64,000 nucleotides of DNA, from contig JAYFNB010000002.1 in assembly GCA_034933685.1 (NCBI GenBank), positions 15,582 to 79,581 on the forward strand, in the 5' to 3' direction. A model generated the notes under the pieces. The model was not told where the DNA came from, did no database searches, and saw nothing but the letters and a program-made list of their open reading frames with translations. Source of the stretch: UBA8514 sp034933685 (GTDB lineage: Bacteria; Bacillota; Clostridia; Lachnospirales; Anaerotignaceae). This document shows, one piece after another, positions 45,711-53,880 of this stretch (position 1 is the stretch's first letter; each line of letters opens with the position of its first letter). The translations under genes and the position numbers were made by a program.

Positions 45711-46253
45711 CTATTTTATTTCATAACCACCTTTAACAATGAACCACGCTTCTTTGCTTGTAACAACTGCTCCCCGCCCGTCTGCTCTCGGTACAACAAT
45801 TAGGTGATTTTTTGCCAACTCTGTGCCATTAAAATATTCTTCACCTGTAGATGTATCAATAATTCCGTCTACACCAGTGCAATAACTTATGGCAGTTCCA
45901 CTTCTTAAAATAATTTCAGAGCCATCCTTGCCAACAACTATCTGCCCTTGAGTTGCCTGAACAGGTTCAAAGGTAAGTGCTCCATTTCCATCAGCATTGC
46001 CTAGGTCTTCAATCTGAGCCATGACGTTATCTACAATTCTTTGCTCGTTAATAGCAGTTCCAGTTGAAGAGACACTTGTATTAAGTATTCCAAGCAGATT
46101 TGCAATTGACTCGTCAACATAGCTTTTAGTAACTATTGGGTCTGCGCTAGAACCAGGGTCAACGTTTGATGCTGCACCAACGGAGTAAATTGTACCAGCT
46201 ACTATTAATGTCGTAACTGTGCCAAAAACAACCATTTTTTTATTTATATCCAT
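45711..46253 (-). CDS. Small exported protein of unknown function
   Basis: The 180-residue protein has an N-terminal signal or anchor helix (about residues 7-28). A segment PGSSADPIVTKSYVDESI, a coiled-coil-like NLLGILNTSVSSTG stretch and a C-terminal beta-rich part with GSEIILRSGTAI follow. I do not recognise a characterised family. GGGAGG lies near the ATG. It is 43 bases upstream of the phosphodiester glycosidase gene and may be its cell-surface partner, which is only a positional inference. Confidence 0.7.
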   Translation of the reverse strand: MDINKKMVVFGTVTTLIVAGTIYSVGAASNVDPGSSADPIVTKSYVDESIANLLGILNTSVSSTGTAINEQRIVDNVMAQIEDLGNADGNGALTFEPVQATQGQIVVGKDGSEIILRSGTAISYCTGVDGIIDTSTGEEYFNGTELAKNHLIVVPRADGRGAVVTSKEAWFIVKGGYEIK

Positions 46254-46416
46254 ATATTAATCCTCCCGAATACTAATTTACCTTCAACCGAATTTATTTA
46301 AAAACAAAACTAAATACTTAAACAATGATAGCACAAATTTATACTTTTTTCCGCATTTTCACCAATTTTTAATAAAATTGTAACTTAAGAAGCAGATAAT
46401 ATAAGACAACATATAA

Positions 46417-46461
46417 ATAGACCGATTTATCAGGAAAAAGTTCCCAAAAATCGGTCTTATT
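46417..46461 (-). terminator. Terminator of the TIGR01212 radical SAM gene
   Basis: AAGACCGATTT pairs with AAATCGGTCT on the minus strand across a GGGAACTTTTTCC-type loop, followed by ATTTATAT. It lies just after the gene. Confidence 0.7.
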
Positions 46462-46463
46462 AG

Positions 46464-47414
46464 CTAGAAAAATTTTTTAACTGCACTTCCGCCCATGTAA
46501 CTGCATAAGTCACCTTGAACTAATCCCTTACCAACCATTTCGGCCTCAATTTCATCCCTTATTTTCCACCAACTTTCGTTCCAGTTTGCAAACAAGGTGT
46601 TATCTTTTGGTGCTCGTCCAATAATTCTTTGCACATAAATCTGTGGTGACAAATACCTTAAAAAAACAATTACACGGTTTTTATATTCCTCTGCCGTGCA
46701 TAAAGTGAATTCATTATTTTTATATTGCATGGCCATTTCTGTACCCTCCACAATATACAGTGCATGAAGCTTTATAAAATCAGTTTTAAGAACAGACACT
46801 ACTTTTGCTGCCTCAATTACATCTGTCATATCATCCCACGGAAGATTTACTATAAGATGCGTACAGATTTTAAACCCATATTGTTTAATTAAAATCATTG
46901 CCTCAATATACTCCGCAAGGCTATGCCCTCTGTTAATTTTTTCTAAAGTATGATAATTGGTGCTTTGCAGACCAAGCTCTACAGTTATTTCAATTCCTTT
47001 TTCAACCTCAATTGCCTTAAGAACATCCAGATACTCTTTTCTTATACAATCTGGCCTTGTCGAAACGGCAATCTCAACAATATTTTCCTCTGCCGCCTGT
47101 TTCATGTAACCTTCATACTCATACAAAGGTAAAAATGTATTAGTAAAATTTTGAAAATATGCAATAAATTTCTTAGCCTTATATCTTCCGCCCATGTACT
47201 CCATATTTGCTTTAAGCTGCTCCTTAACTAAAAGAGTGCCGGATAAATTTTCAAATCCGGCACCCTTATCATCGCAATAAGTACATCCACCTTTTCCACC
47301 CAATCTGTTAGGGCAAGAAACTGGTATATTAAGCGGTAGTTTATAAACCTTTTCGCCGTATCTGTTTTTAAGATAATGCGAGTACCGATTGTAAACATCT
47401 CCGCAAATATTCAT
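46464..47414 (-). CDS. TIGR01212-family radical SAM protein
   Basis: The 316-residue protein resembles YhcC/YtqA-type radical SAM enzymes. The iron-sulfur ligands are in a CX9CX2C spacing, Cys34, Cys44 and Cys47, which is the hallmark of the TIGR01212 group rather than CX3CX2C. It also has the AYFQNFTNTF motif near residue 65 and STRPDCI near residue 116. The substrate is unknown. It is 10 bases downstream of the small P-loop gene. Confidence 0.88.
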   Translation of the reverse strand: MNICGDVYNRYSHYLKNRYGEKVYKLPLNIPVSCPNRLGGKGGCTYCDDKGAGFENLSGTLLVKEQLKANMEYMGGRYKAKKFIAYFQNFTNTFLPLYEYEGYMKQAAEENIVEIAVSTRPDCIRKEYLDVLKAIEVEKGIEITVELGLQSTNYHTLEKINRGHSLAEYIEAMILIKQYGFKICTHLIVNLPWDDMTDVIEAAKVVSVLKTDFIKLHALYIVEGTEMAMQYKNNEFTLCTAEEYKNRVIVFLRYLSPQIYVQRIIGRAPKDNTLFANWNESWWKIRDEIEAEMVGKGLVQGDLCSYMGGSAVKKFF

Positions 47415-47424
47415 TTATTTAAAA

Positions 47425-47835
47425 TTAAACAATATATTTTTGTGCGTTTGCCGGGAGCGCATCAGCCTTAGCACTAACAATCATAGAAAAATCAACATTC
47501 TCATTTACCGAAAATTCCTCAACTTTTTTAACAAACTCGCCAAAGTCTTTTGCTGGCATATCCTTAACAATATTGTTTATACCATCAATATAGATATGCT
47601 CAATATCGCTGTCCTGACTCATAATACCACATATAAAACCAAAGAAAGTTTTATGGTCATCAATTTTGTAATTCGTTCTCACGAAGCGAATATTGTAGTG
47701 CAAATCATACATGTGTCTGCTGTCATCGTCAATAAAAACGACATGACCGTTTGCTGCCTTACCGGATTCATTAGCCATTTCAATAAGCCTTTTAGTCTTA
47801 CCCTCGCCTTTTTCTCCTGCAATAATTTGTATCAT
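47425..47835 (-). CDS. Small P-loop ATPase-like protein
   Basis: The 136-residue protein has a Walker A loop (GEKGEGKTK, residues 7-15) and a Walker B-like IYIDGINN near residue 81. It resembles small twitching-motility or zonula-type ATPase fragments that are annotated loosely in Clostridia. No partner domain is fused. AAAAGGGGG precedes the ATG. It is co-oriented with the radical SAM gene at a 10-base gap, so they are probably cotranscribed. The function is not known. Confidence 0.7.
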   Translation of the reverse strand: MIQIIAGEKGEGKTKRLIEMANESGKAANGHVVFIDDDSRHMYDLHYNIRFVRTNYKIDDHKTFFGFICGIMSQDSDIEHIYIDGINNIVKDMPAKDFGEFVKKVEEFSVNENVDFSMIVSAKADALPANAQKYIV

Positions 47836-48068
47836 TACAATCTCCCCCTTTTAATTTGGATATGATTTGTTTTTGATGTTACTAAATTATACTACAGCAA
47901 CAGAACTAACTCAATGAATTTAATATCAAAAATCATACATTAATTAAGTCACTTCTTAATTTTAATATTCTATCACAAAGTTAAAATTCCTCTTTTTTTT
48001 CCGTTTTTTTTGCTTTTTAGTTATTATTAAAAAAAAGTAATGTTTTGCCTATACTTATAGTAAAAATA

Positions 48069-48926
48069 TTATGCATTATGCCTAAAGCCACATGTTTTGC
48101 AAAAATCTTCAACTACTCTGTTTTCTCTAAAGCCTTCTCTAATTCTTTCGGCACGGTTAGAATTTAATATTTCTTCCAAGGTATTTTCTTTTAAGTTGCC
48201 CAAAATCATACTGCCTTCACTATCTATACAGCATGGAACAACACTTCCATCACACAATATTCCAATATGGGTTTTAAGCCCAAAGCATTTTCCCTTCGTG
48301 AATATTTCTTTCCCACCACTTTTAGGCCAAATAAAACGTTCCTCCTGCTGAAGATAAATGTTATGGGCAAGCTTAATTCCATTTCGGTCTGTAACGCCTT
48401 CGGAAATATCTTCCTTTAGATTAAATTCTTTTTCAATTATGTCTTTAATTATTTTGTTTTTTAAAGTGCTTCCCTCTGCATTCAAGTTCCATAGCCTAAG
48501 ACAAATAATAACTTTCCCTCTCTTTTGTATTTCCCTAATGAAAGAAAAAATATTCTCTATATATTGCTGAAAATATTCCAGTTTTTCGCCTTCAAAACTG
48601 TGAAGTGAAACATTTATCTGCCTTAAAGCTGGCTTATCTTTTATTCTTTCTACAACATCTTTTACAAGCGTGCCATTTGTAGTTATGTTGGCAAAAATTT
48701 CTCTATCTTCACAGCAGTCTAAAAGCTTTTCTATATTTCTATGCCTTAGGGGTTCACCCATAACATGCATATATATGTAATTTGTATATGGTTTAATTTT
48801 ACACAATATCTCATCAAAAAATTCAGGTGCCATTTCCGCCGGTTGACGTTTTGTTTTTGGGCAAAAACTACAGTTAAGATTACATATATTTGTTATTTCT
48901 ACATATATTTTTTTGAATTTTCTCAT
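48069..48926 (-). CDS. Radical SAM/SPASM domain protein
   Basis: The 285-residue protein has the radical SAM cluster motif CNLNCSFC (Cys15, Cys19, Cys22) and a C-terminal SPASM-type auxiliary cluster region with CFGLKTH, VVPCCID and FCKTCGF. Such enzymes modify peptides or catalyse maturation steps. The substrate is unknown. It begins four bases after the cysK stop with no strong ribosome site, so it is probably coupled to cysK. The link to sulfur or cysteine metabolism is inferred from position only. Confidence 0.85.
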   Translation of the reverse strand: MRKFKKIYVEITNICNLNCSFCPKTKRQPAEMAPEFFDEILCKIKPYTNYIYMHVMGEPLRHRNIEKLLDCCEDREIFANITTNGTLVKDVVERIKDKPALRQINVSLHSFEGEKLEYFQQYIENIFSFIREIQKRGKVIICLRLWNLNAEGSTLKNKIIKDIIEKEFNLKEDISEGVTDRNGIKLAHNIYLQQEERFIWPKSGGKEIFTKGKCFGLKTHIGILCDGSVVPCCIDSEGSMILGNLKENTLEEILNSNRAERIREGFRENRVVEDFCKTCGFRHNA

Positions 48927-48929
48927 ACT

Positions 48930-49859
48930 TTAGTCAAATAATGCTGTAGAAAGATATCTTTCTCCGGTATCAGGAAGAAGAACGACAATATTTTTGCCTT
49001 GGTTTTCTGGTTTGCCTGCCAAAACTGAAGCAGCATAAATTGCCGCACCCGATGAAATACCCACTAAAAAACCATCGGTTTTTGCAATTTCACGCCCCGC
49101 CTCAAAGGCCTCTTCATCTTTTACTTTTATTACCTCATCGATTATATTAACATCCAACAACTTTGGAATGAAGCCTGCCCCTATTCCTTGCAACCCATGC
49201 ACACCGCCGCTTTCACCACTTAAAACAGCACTATTAAACGGCTCTACAGCCACAATTTTTATGTTTTTGTCAAATTCCTTTAACCTTCTGCCAACACCTG
49301 TTATAGTACCGCCAGTACCAACTCCTGCTACAAAATAGTCAATCTTTCCATCGGTATCTGTAATAATTTCTTCAGCAGTTGTAATTATATGAGCCATTGC
49401 ATTGGCTGGGTTTTCAAACTGATTGGGTATATAAGAATTAGGGTATTCCTTTGCAAGTTCATTTGCCTTGCTTATTGCACCGCTCATTCCCTGTTCTGCC
49501 GGTGTAAGAACAATTTCTGCGCCCAGCATTTTTAAAAGCTTTCTGCGCTCAATGCTCATACTTTCTGGCATAGTAAGTATCAACCTATAGCCCATTATTG
49601 CGGAAATATACGCAAGCCCAACACCAGTGTTGCCGCTTGTAGGTTCAATTATAATGCTGTCACTTTTTAATAATCCACGCTCTTTGGCATCCTCTAACAT
49701 ATATAGTGCGGCTCTATCTTTTGTAGAACCAAGAGGATTAAAGTATTCTACCTTGGCAATAATGTTGCCCTTAAGGCCATTCTTTTTGCAGTATCCACCA
49801 AGGCAAACCAATGGAGTATTTCCAATTAACTCAATTAAATTCTCAGCTATCTTAGCCAT
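48930..49859 (-). CDS. cysK: Cysteine synthase A
   Basis: CysK makes cysteine from O-acetylserine and sulfide with pyridoxal phosphate. The protein has the substrate loop GNTPLV, the PLP Lys47 in LGSTKDRAA, the phosphate and asparagine loop PTSGNTG and the GTGGTITG glycine loop. The start is placed at the ATG at 49859, where AAGGAG lies nine bases upstream, giving 309 residues. A longer frame from 49898 overlaps the promoter. A strong promoter lies upstream. Confidence 0.94.
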   Translation of the reverse strand: MAKIAENLIELIGNTPLVCLGGYCKKNGLKGNIIAKVEYFNPLGSTKDRAALYMLEDAKERGLLKSDSIIIEPTSGNTGVGLAYISAIMGYRLILTMPESMSIERRKLLKMLGAEIVLTPAEQGMSGAISKANELAKEYPNSYIPNQFENPANAMAHIITTAEEIITDTDGKIDYFVAGVGTGGTITGVGRRLKEFDKNIKIVAVEPFNSAVLSGESGGVHGLQGIGAGFIPKLLDVNIIDEVIKVKDEEAFEAGREIAKTDGFLVGISSGAAIYAASVLAGKPENQGKNIVVLLPDTGERYLSTALFD

Positions 49860-49897
49860 AACAATCGACTCCTTATCTAATTTTTTCTCATAAGTCA

Positions 49898-49926
49898 AGT
49901 ATAGTCCTAAATGGAAAATAGTTCAA
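49898..49926 (-). promoter_or_regulatory. Promoter of cysK
   Basis: On the minus strand TTGAAC (49921-49926) and TATACT (49898-49903) are separated by 17 bases. It lies about 40 bases upstream of the chosen cysK start. Confidence 0.75.
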
Positions 49927-50024
49927 CTAAAGTGTTTCTTAAAATAAAATTATTTTCAGACTAAAGTAAGTTTTTATTTTCAAATATACTTAAAATGTTA
50001 TGCAAAAGTAACAAAATGTTAGCA

Positions 50025-50054
50025 TTGACTCATACATATTATTAGGCATATTAT
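50025..50054 (+). promoter_or_regulatory. Promoter of the CDF transporter gene
   Basis: TTGACT (50025-50030) and TATTAT (50049-50054) are separated by 18 bases on the plus strand, followed by the AAGGAGG ribosome site before 50116. Confidence 0.6.
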
Positions 50055-50115
50055 AAACTAATCATCCATAAATTGAATTTAAGTAAATTTTATCCATGTT
50101 AAGGAGGTAATAAAT

Positions 50116-51003
50116 ATGGACATAAAAATAACCGAAGAACAGCGAGGGGAAATAGCAAATAAAGTCAGCTTTACCACAATTGTTGTAAATGTAATACTTT
50201 CTGTTCTTAAAGTTACAGCTGGCATTGTTGGGCGAAGCAGTGCAATGATTGCTGATGGAATTCATACAATATCCGATGTAATTACAACAATTGCAGTTAT
50301 AGTAGGAATGCACTTTTCATCAAAGCCTGCTGATGATGAACACCCTTACGGTCACGAAAAAATAGAATGTGTAGTTGCAAAAATGCTTTCCCTTGCCCTT
50401 TTGGCAACTGCATTAGGCATTGGTGCAAATGGTATTAAAACCATACTTTCCGGGAAATTTTTAACACCAACACCAGTCGCTTTAGGCGCTGCATTAGTAT
50501 CAATAATTTCTAAAGAGTGGATGTATCGATACACCGTGCGTGCGGCAAAGCAAATAAACAGCACCGCCCTTAAAGCTGATGCTTGGCACCATCGCTCCGA
50601 TGCACTTTCATCTATTGGCACACTTTTGGGAATTGGCGGAGCAATGATGGGCTTTCAAATTTTAGACCCCATTGCATCTCTTGTTGTTTCGGTGCTTGTA
50701 ATTAAAGTAAGCGTAGAGATTTACATTTCCTGCTTTAACCAGTTGGTAGACCGTGCGGCACCTCTTGAAACAATAGCAAAAATTCAGGCAACCATTACAA
50801 ACGTACCTGGTGTAATATGCATTGATGACGTTAAAACCAGAATGCACGGTTCTGTTATGTATGTTGATGCAGAAATTTCAGTAGATGGCAACCTTTCAGT
50901 AAGCAACGGACATAAGATAGCCGAAAATGTACATCATCAAATTGAAAAAGAAATATTGGGTGTAAAACACTGCATGGTGCATATAAACCCATATCAAGAA
51001 TAA
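50116..51003 (+). CDS. Cation diffusion facilitator transporter
   Basis: The 295-residue protein is a CDF family divalent-metal exporter (Zn2+, Mn2+, Fe2+ or Co2+). It has six predicted helices, and the metal-site residues are visible as ADGIHTISDVIT near residue 45 and ADAWHHRSDALSS near residue 155, giving the HD-HD type site. A cytoplasmic C-terminal dimer domain follows (GVICIDDVKTRMHGS). It has its own promoter and terminator. The exported metal cannot be fixed from sequence alone. Confidence 0.92.
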   Translation: MDIKITEEQRGEIANKVSFTTIVVNVILSVLKVTAGIVGRSSAMIADGIHTISDVITTIAVIVGMHFSSKPADDEHPYGHEKIECVVAKMLSLALLATALGIGANGIKTILSGKFLTPTPVALGAALVSIISKEWMYRYTVRAAKQINSTALKADAWHHRSDALSSIGTLLGIGGAMMGFQILDPIASLVVSVLVIKVSVEIYISCFNQLVDRAAPLETIAKIQATITNVPGVICIDDVKTRMHGSVMYVDAEISVDGNLSVSNGHKIAENVHHQIEKEILGVKHCMVHINPYQE

Positions 51004-51005
51004 AA

Positions 51006-51066
51006 TTAAGACCTTATTCCTTTATACCTCTTTAACATGGTATTTGCAATAAGGTCTTATTTTTTA
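51006..51066 (+). terminator. Terminator between the CDF gene and the secreted unknown
   Basis: TAAGACCTTATT pairs with AATAAGGTCTTA across a 30-base loop and is followed by TTTTTTA. The minus-strand side is also T-rich, so it may serve both convergent genes. Confidence 0.7.
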
Positions 51067-52044
51067 TACGCCTTCTATAGTATTTTTTCTATCTCTAACT
51101 TCGCTTAAAGTTTCTCCTTGAACAATATCAGTTGTACCATCCTTTCGTACTATCCTCACCTTACTGCTATAAATTTCATAATCCTGTACAATGCTATAGG
51201 GCAAGTTTCCCCAATCTTCAATAACGGCTACTTTTTCGCCGGTAGTTTTATCTACCTTTTCGCATATTATAAATTTTTCCCACTTGTCACTCCAGTAATA
51301 ACTTTCGCTAACTTCCTTTTTTGCAACCTCATGAAATGTAGAATCCGCAGGTATATTTTTTGCTTCAGTATCACTACTTTTTAAGTAAAATTGGTTTCTT
51401 TGTGCCTTAATTGCAGGATAGTTTCCATTTTCTAACTTGGTTTTGCTAGTTTGTATAACTCTGTTCCATTGGCTTTCAACGCCATCTTCACCATTATCAC
51501 TATATTTGTTCCAATCTGCATTAACCTGTTCCGCCATACTGTAAATAAGCTTAAACCCATCTTCCGCCCACAGATATCCACGTAAAAAAGTAGTCCTCTC
51601 AAAAGCACCTCCAATTTGTTGTGCATATTCCTTTATAAACACTGCATCCCTGCCTAAATTTTTTAGATTAACCGTGTTAACTCCTTCTACATCAAAAAAC
51701 ACTCCTATGTCATCCAAAAAAACATAAACCCCGTTAGCCTTTTGGTAAACACCAACAAGTGCACAGTTAGAACCGTAATTACCAACAATAACAACATTGT
51801 CGTTATCCTTACCATCTATCTCTCCATATGTTGCCGTTATGCTTCGTATCTCTTTTGCATTAACATCTTTGCTTTTTTCCATATCTTTAACTAGTATTTC
51901 AGAAACTTTTGCCATAGTTGAAGAATCATTCAAATTTTTTAAATCCTTGGCCGTTATCTGTTTTGCAGTGGCGTAAACTCTTGCCGCTGTGCCTAAAAGC
52001 ATTACCATGAAAACTGCAAATATTATCCATCTCTTCTTTTTCAT
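51064..52044 (-). CDS. Secreted protein of unknown function
   Basis: The 326-residue protein has a signal peptide (about residues 1-27, ending VYATA) and an exported domain of mixed alpha/beta with DDIGVFFDVEGVNTVNL and DWGNLPYSIVQDYEIY segments. No enzyme motif is recognised. GAGGAGG lies near the ATG. It stands between the queT terminator and a convergent metal exporter, so it is probably monocistronic. It could be a sensor or lipoprotein-like surface protein, but nothing in the sequence proves this. Confidence 0.65.
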   Translation of the reverse strand: MKKKRWIIFAVFMVMLLGTAARVYATAKQITAKDLKNLNDSSTMAKVSEILVKDMEKSKDVNAKEIRSITATYGEIDGKDNDNVVIVGNYGSNCALVGVYQKANGVYVFLDDIGVFFDVEGVNTVNLKNLGRDAVFIKEYAQQIGGAFERTTFLRGYLWAEDGFKLIYSMAEQVNADWNKYSDNGEDGVESQWNRVIQTSKTKLENGNYPAIKAQRNQFYLKSSDTEAKNIPADSTFHEVAKKEVSESYYWSDKWEKFIICEKVDKTTGEKVAVIEDWGNLPYSIVQDYEIYSSKVRIVRKDGTTDIVQGETLSEVRDRKNTIEGV

Positions 52045-52082
52045 TTATATTCCCTCCTCTATTATGGAATATATGCATTAAC

Positions 52083-52112
52083 ACAAAAAAAAAGGACGTC
52101 GATGCGCCCTTT
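52083..52112 (-). terminator. Terminator of the trpS-queT unit
   Basis: AAAGGGCG pairs with CGTCCTTT around CATCGA on the minus strand and is followed by nine T. It lies just after the queT stop. Confidence 0.85.
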
Positions 52113-52116
52113 ACTG

Positions 52117-52647
52117 TTACTTCTTAATTTTTAATGCTTCAACCAATTTTTCATTTTTTATAATGGTTTTAAATATTGGATATCCAAGGCATGTAACAAC
52201 AGCAAATTCGCCAAGCATAACCGTAATAAGTGTAGGAAAATAAGGTAAGTCTGCACCAATGCAAATACCAGCAGTAACTACCAGCATGCTGAATGTTGGC
52301 CAAAGTGTAGCCATAAAAAGCCGTTTGCTTTTAATTATACCAACAACTGCAACTACTGTACCAAGCGTACCAAAAATAACATCAATCATACCCACTGTGC
52401 TAAAAAGATTAGACATAGCGCATCCAAGTATCAAGCCAGCACCATAAGCAGGGTCAATAAACGCAAGCAGCACCATTATTTCAGAAAACCTAAGCTGAAT
52501 TGCTCCATAACTTAGTGGTGCAATTGCCAGTGTTGCCGCCATGTACACTGCCGCCGTAATGCCTGTAATAGCAATCATTCTTGTTGAAATACGGCTTTTT
52601 TCTGTTCCCTTTACTTCCTTGATTGTTCCTGTAACTTCATTATTCAT
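52117..52647 (-). CDS. queT: QueT family queuosine-precursor transporter
   Basis: The 176-residue protein has five or six membrane helices and the QueT S-component pattern, including AIQLRFSEIMVLLAFIDPAY near residue 50 and the GLILGCAMSNLFSTVG stretch. QueT is the substrate-binding subunit of an ECF transporter for queuosine precursors. The shared EcfA/EcfT module is not here. It is downstream of trpS on the same strand. The 98-base spacer holds a structured leader. GGAGG precedes the ATG. Confidence 0.9.
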   Translation of the reverse strand: MNNEVTGTIKEVKGTEKSRISTRMIAITGITAAVYMAATLAIAPLSYGAIQLRFSEIMVLLAFIDPAYGAGLILGCAMSNLFSTVGMIDVIFGTLGTVVAVVGIIKSKRLFMATLWPTFSMLVVTAGICIGADLPYFPTLITVMLGEFAVVTCLGYPIFKTIIKNEKLVEALKIKK

Positions 52648-52654
52648 TTTTTAT

Positions 52655-52723
52655 CCTCCTGTTTTGTTTTAGGGCAGTGAATAAGCTGCCTATAGAGATG
52701 GTATTCAGGCACATCTCTTTTTA
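52655..52723 (-). promoter_or_regulatory. Structured leader of queT
   Basis: On the minus strand AGAGATG pairs with CATCTCT, and the loop between them contains TGCCT. Immediately after comes AGGCAG, which can pair either back with that loop or forward with CTGCC (GGCAG, CTTATTCA loop, CTGCC). Two mutually exclusive folds just before the ribosome site suggest a regulatory leader. It does not match the canonical preQ1-I riboswitch pattern I know (no CUAA and A-rich tail). Confidence 0.4.
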
Positions 52724-52745
52724 AATTTACATTTTATATAAAGGC

Positions 52746-53747
52746 TTATACCCTTGGTGGGAAGCCGATTTTTTTGTGCACCTTCCTTAAAGTTTTGTTT
52801 GCAAGATAGTTCGCTTTTTCAGCATTAGTTTTAATTATAGTATCAAGATAATCCTTGTTCTTTTCCAGTTCAGCAACTTTTTTTTGCAATGGCTCAAGCC
52901 TTGCAACTACAGCCTCGCCAACTGCCGCCTTAAAATTACCATAGCCAACATTTGCAAACTCTTTTTCTGCCTCTGGTATAGCAATTCCTGTTACAGCAGA
53001 ATATATACTTAAAAGATTACTAACTCCTGGCTTGTCTTCACTAAAGCGAACCTCATTTTCAGAATCCGTTACAGCTTTTTTAAACTTATTTATAATAACG
53101 GATGGTTCATCCATAAGGGCAATTGTATTATTTTTGTTTTCGTCAGACTTACTCATTTTCTTTTCAGGCTGTTGAAGCGCCATTACTCTGGCACCAACTT
53201 TGCCAATATATGCCTCTGGAACCTTAAATACATCACCATAAACACCATTAAAACGCATAGCAATATCCCTTGTTATTTCAAGGTGCTGACGCTGGTCCTC
53301 ACCAACAGGCACAAGGTCTGTTTGATAAAGCAAAATATCTGCTGCCATAAGAACTGGATAGGTAAATAATCCAGAGTTTATATTATCTGCATGTTTCTGG
53401 CTTTTTTCCTTAAACTGTGTCATTCTGCTAAGCTCTCCCATGTAGGTATAGCAATTAAGTACCCAGCTAAGTTCTGCGTGTGCAGGAACATGGCTTTGAT
53501 AATAAATTATATTTTTTTCAGGGTCAAGTCCTGCTGCAATATACTGCATAAGCACATCTCTGGAGGCTTTGCGAAGTTGTGCAGGATTCTGCCTTACAGT
53601 AATTGCGTGCATGTCTACTATACAATACAAACAGTTATATTCATCCTGAAGTTTAGTCCAGTTATTAAGTGCACCAAGGTAGTTGCCCAATGTAATTAAA
53701 CCTGATGGCTGCATTCCACTGAAAATTACTTTTTTGTCATCTGACAT
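52746..53747 (-). CDS. trpS: Tryptophanyl-tRNA synthetase
   Basis: TrpS is a class I aminoacyl-tRNA synthetase. The 333-residue protein has the HIGH-like PSGLITLGNYLGAL at 15-28, the Trp pocket segment and the KMSKS loop KKMSKSDENK near residue 195. A clear promoter lies in the 130-base spacer shared with the divergent DAHP synthase gene. It precedes queT. No T-box was seen in the short leader. Confidence 0.96.
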   Translation of the reverse strand: MSDDKKVIFSGMQPSGLITLGNYLGALNNWTKLQDEYNCLYCIVDMHAITVRQNPAQLRKASRDVLMQYIAAGLDPEKNIIYYQSHVPAHAELSWVLNCYTYMGELSRMTQFKEKSQKHADNINSGLFTYPVLMAADILLYQTDLVPVGEDQRQHLEITRDIAMRFNGVYGDVFKVPEAYIGKVGARVMALQQPEKKMSKSDENKNNTIALMDEPSVIINKFKKAVTDSENEVRFSEDKPGVSNLLSIYSAVTGIAIPEAEKEFANVGYGNFKAAVGEAVVARLEPLQKKVAELEKNKDYLDTIIKTNAEKANYLANKTLRKVHKKIGFPPRV

Positions 53748-53793
53748 AAATATCGCTCCTCAATTTATTGCAATTGTTAAAAATATCGTTTAT

Positions 53794-53822
53794 AGTATAC
53801 TTTGTACGCAAAAAATAATCAA
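53794..53822 (-). promoter_or_regulatory. Promoter of trpS
   Basis: On the minus strand TTGATT (53817-53822) and TATACT (53794-53799) are separated by 17 bases. Confidence 0.7.
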
Positions 53823-53880
53823 CAGGAAAAAAAATATTTATATAATTTTATATAATAAATAACGAAAGGATTTGTTGAAA

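Noticed and set aside
52655..52723. Call of a preQ1-I riboswitch before queT
   Set aside because: The loop and tail do not contain the preQ1-I core pattern, and the linker between helices is too short for that pseudoknot, so only a generic leader is reported.
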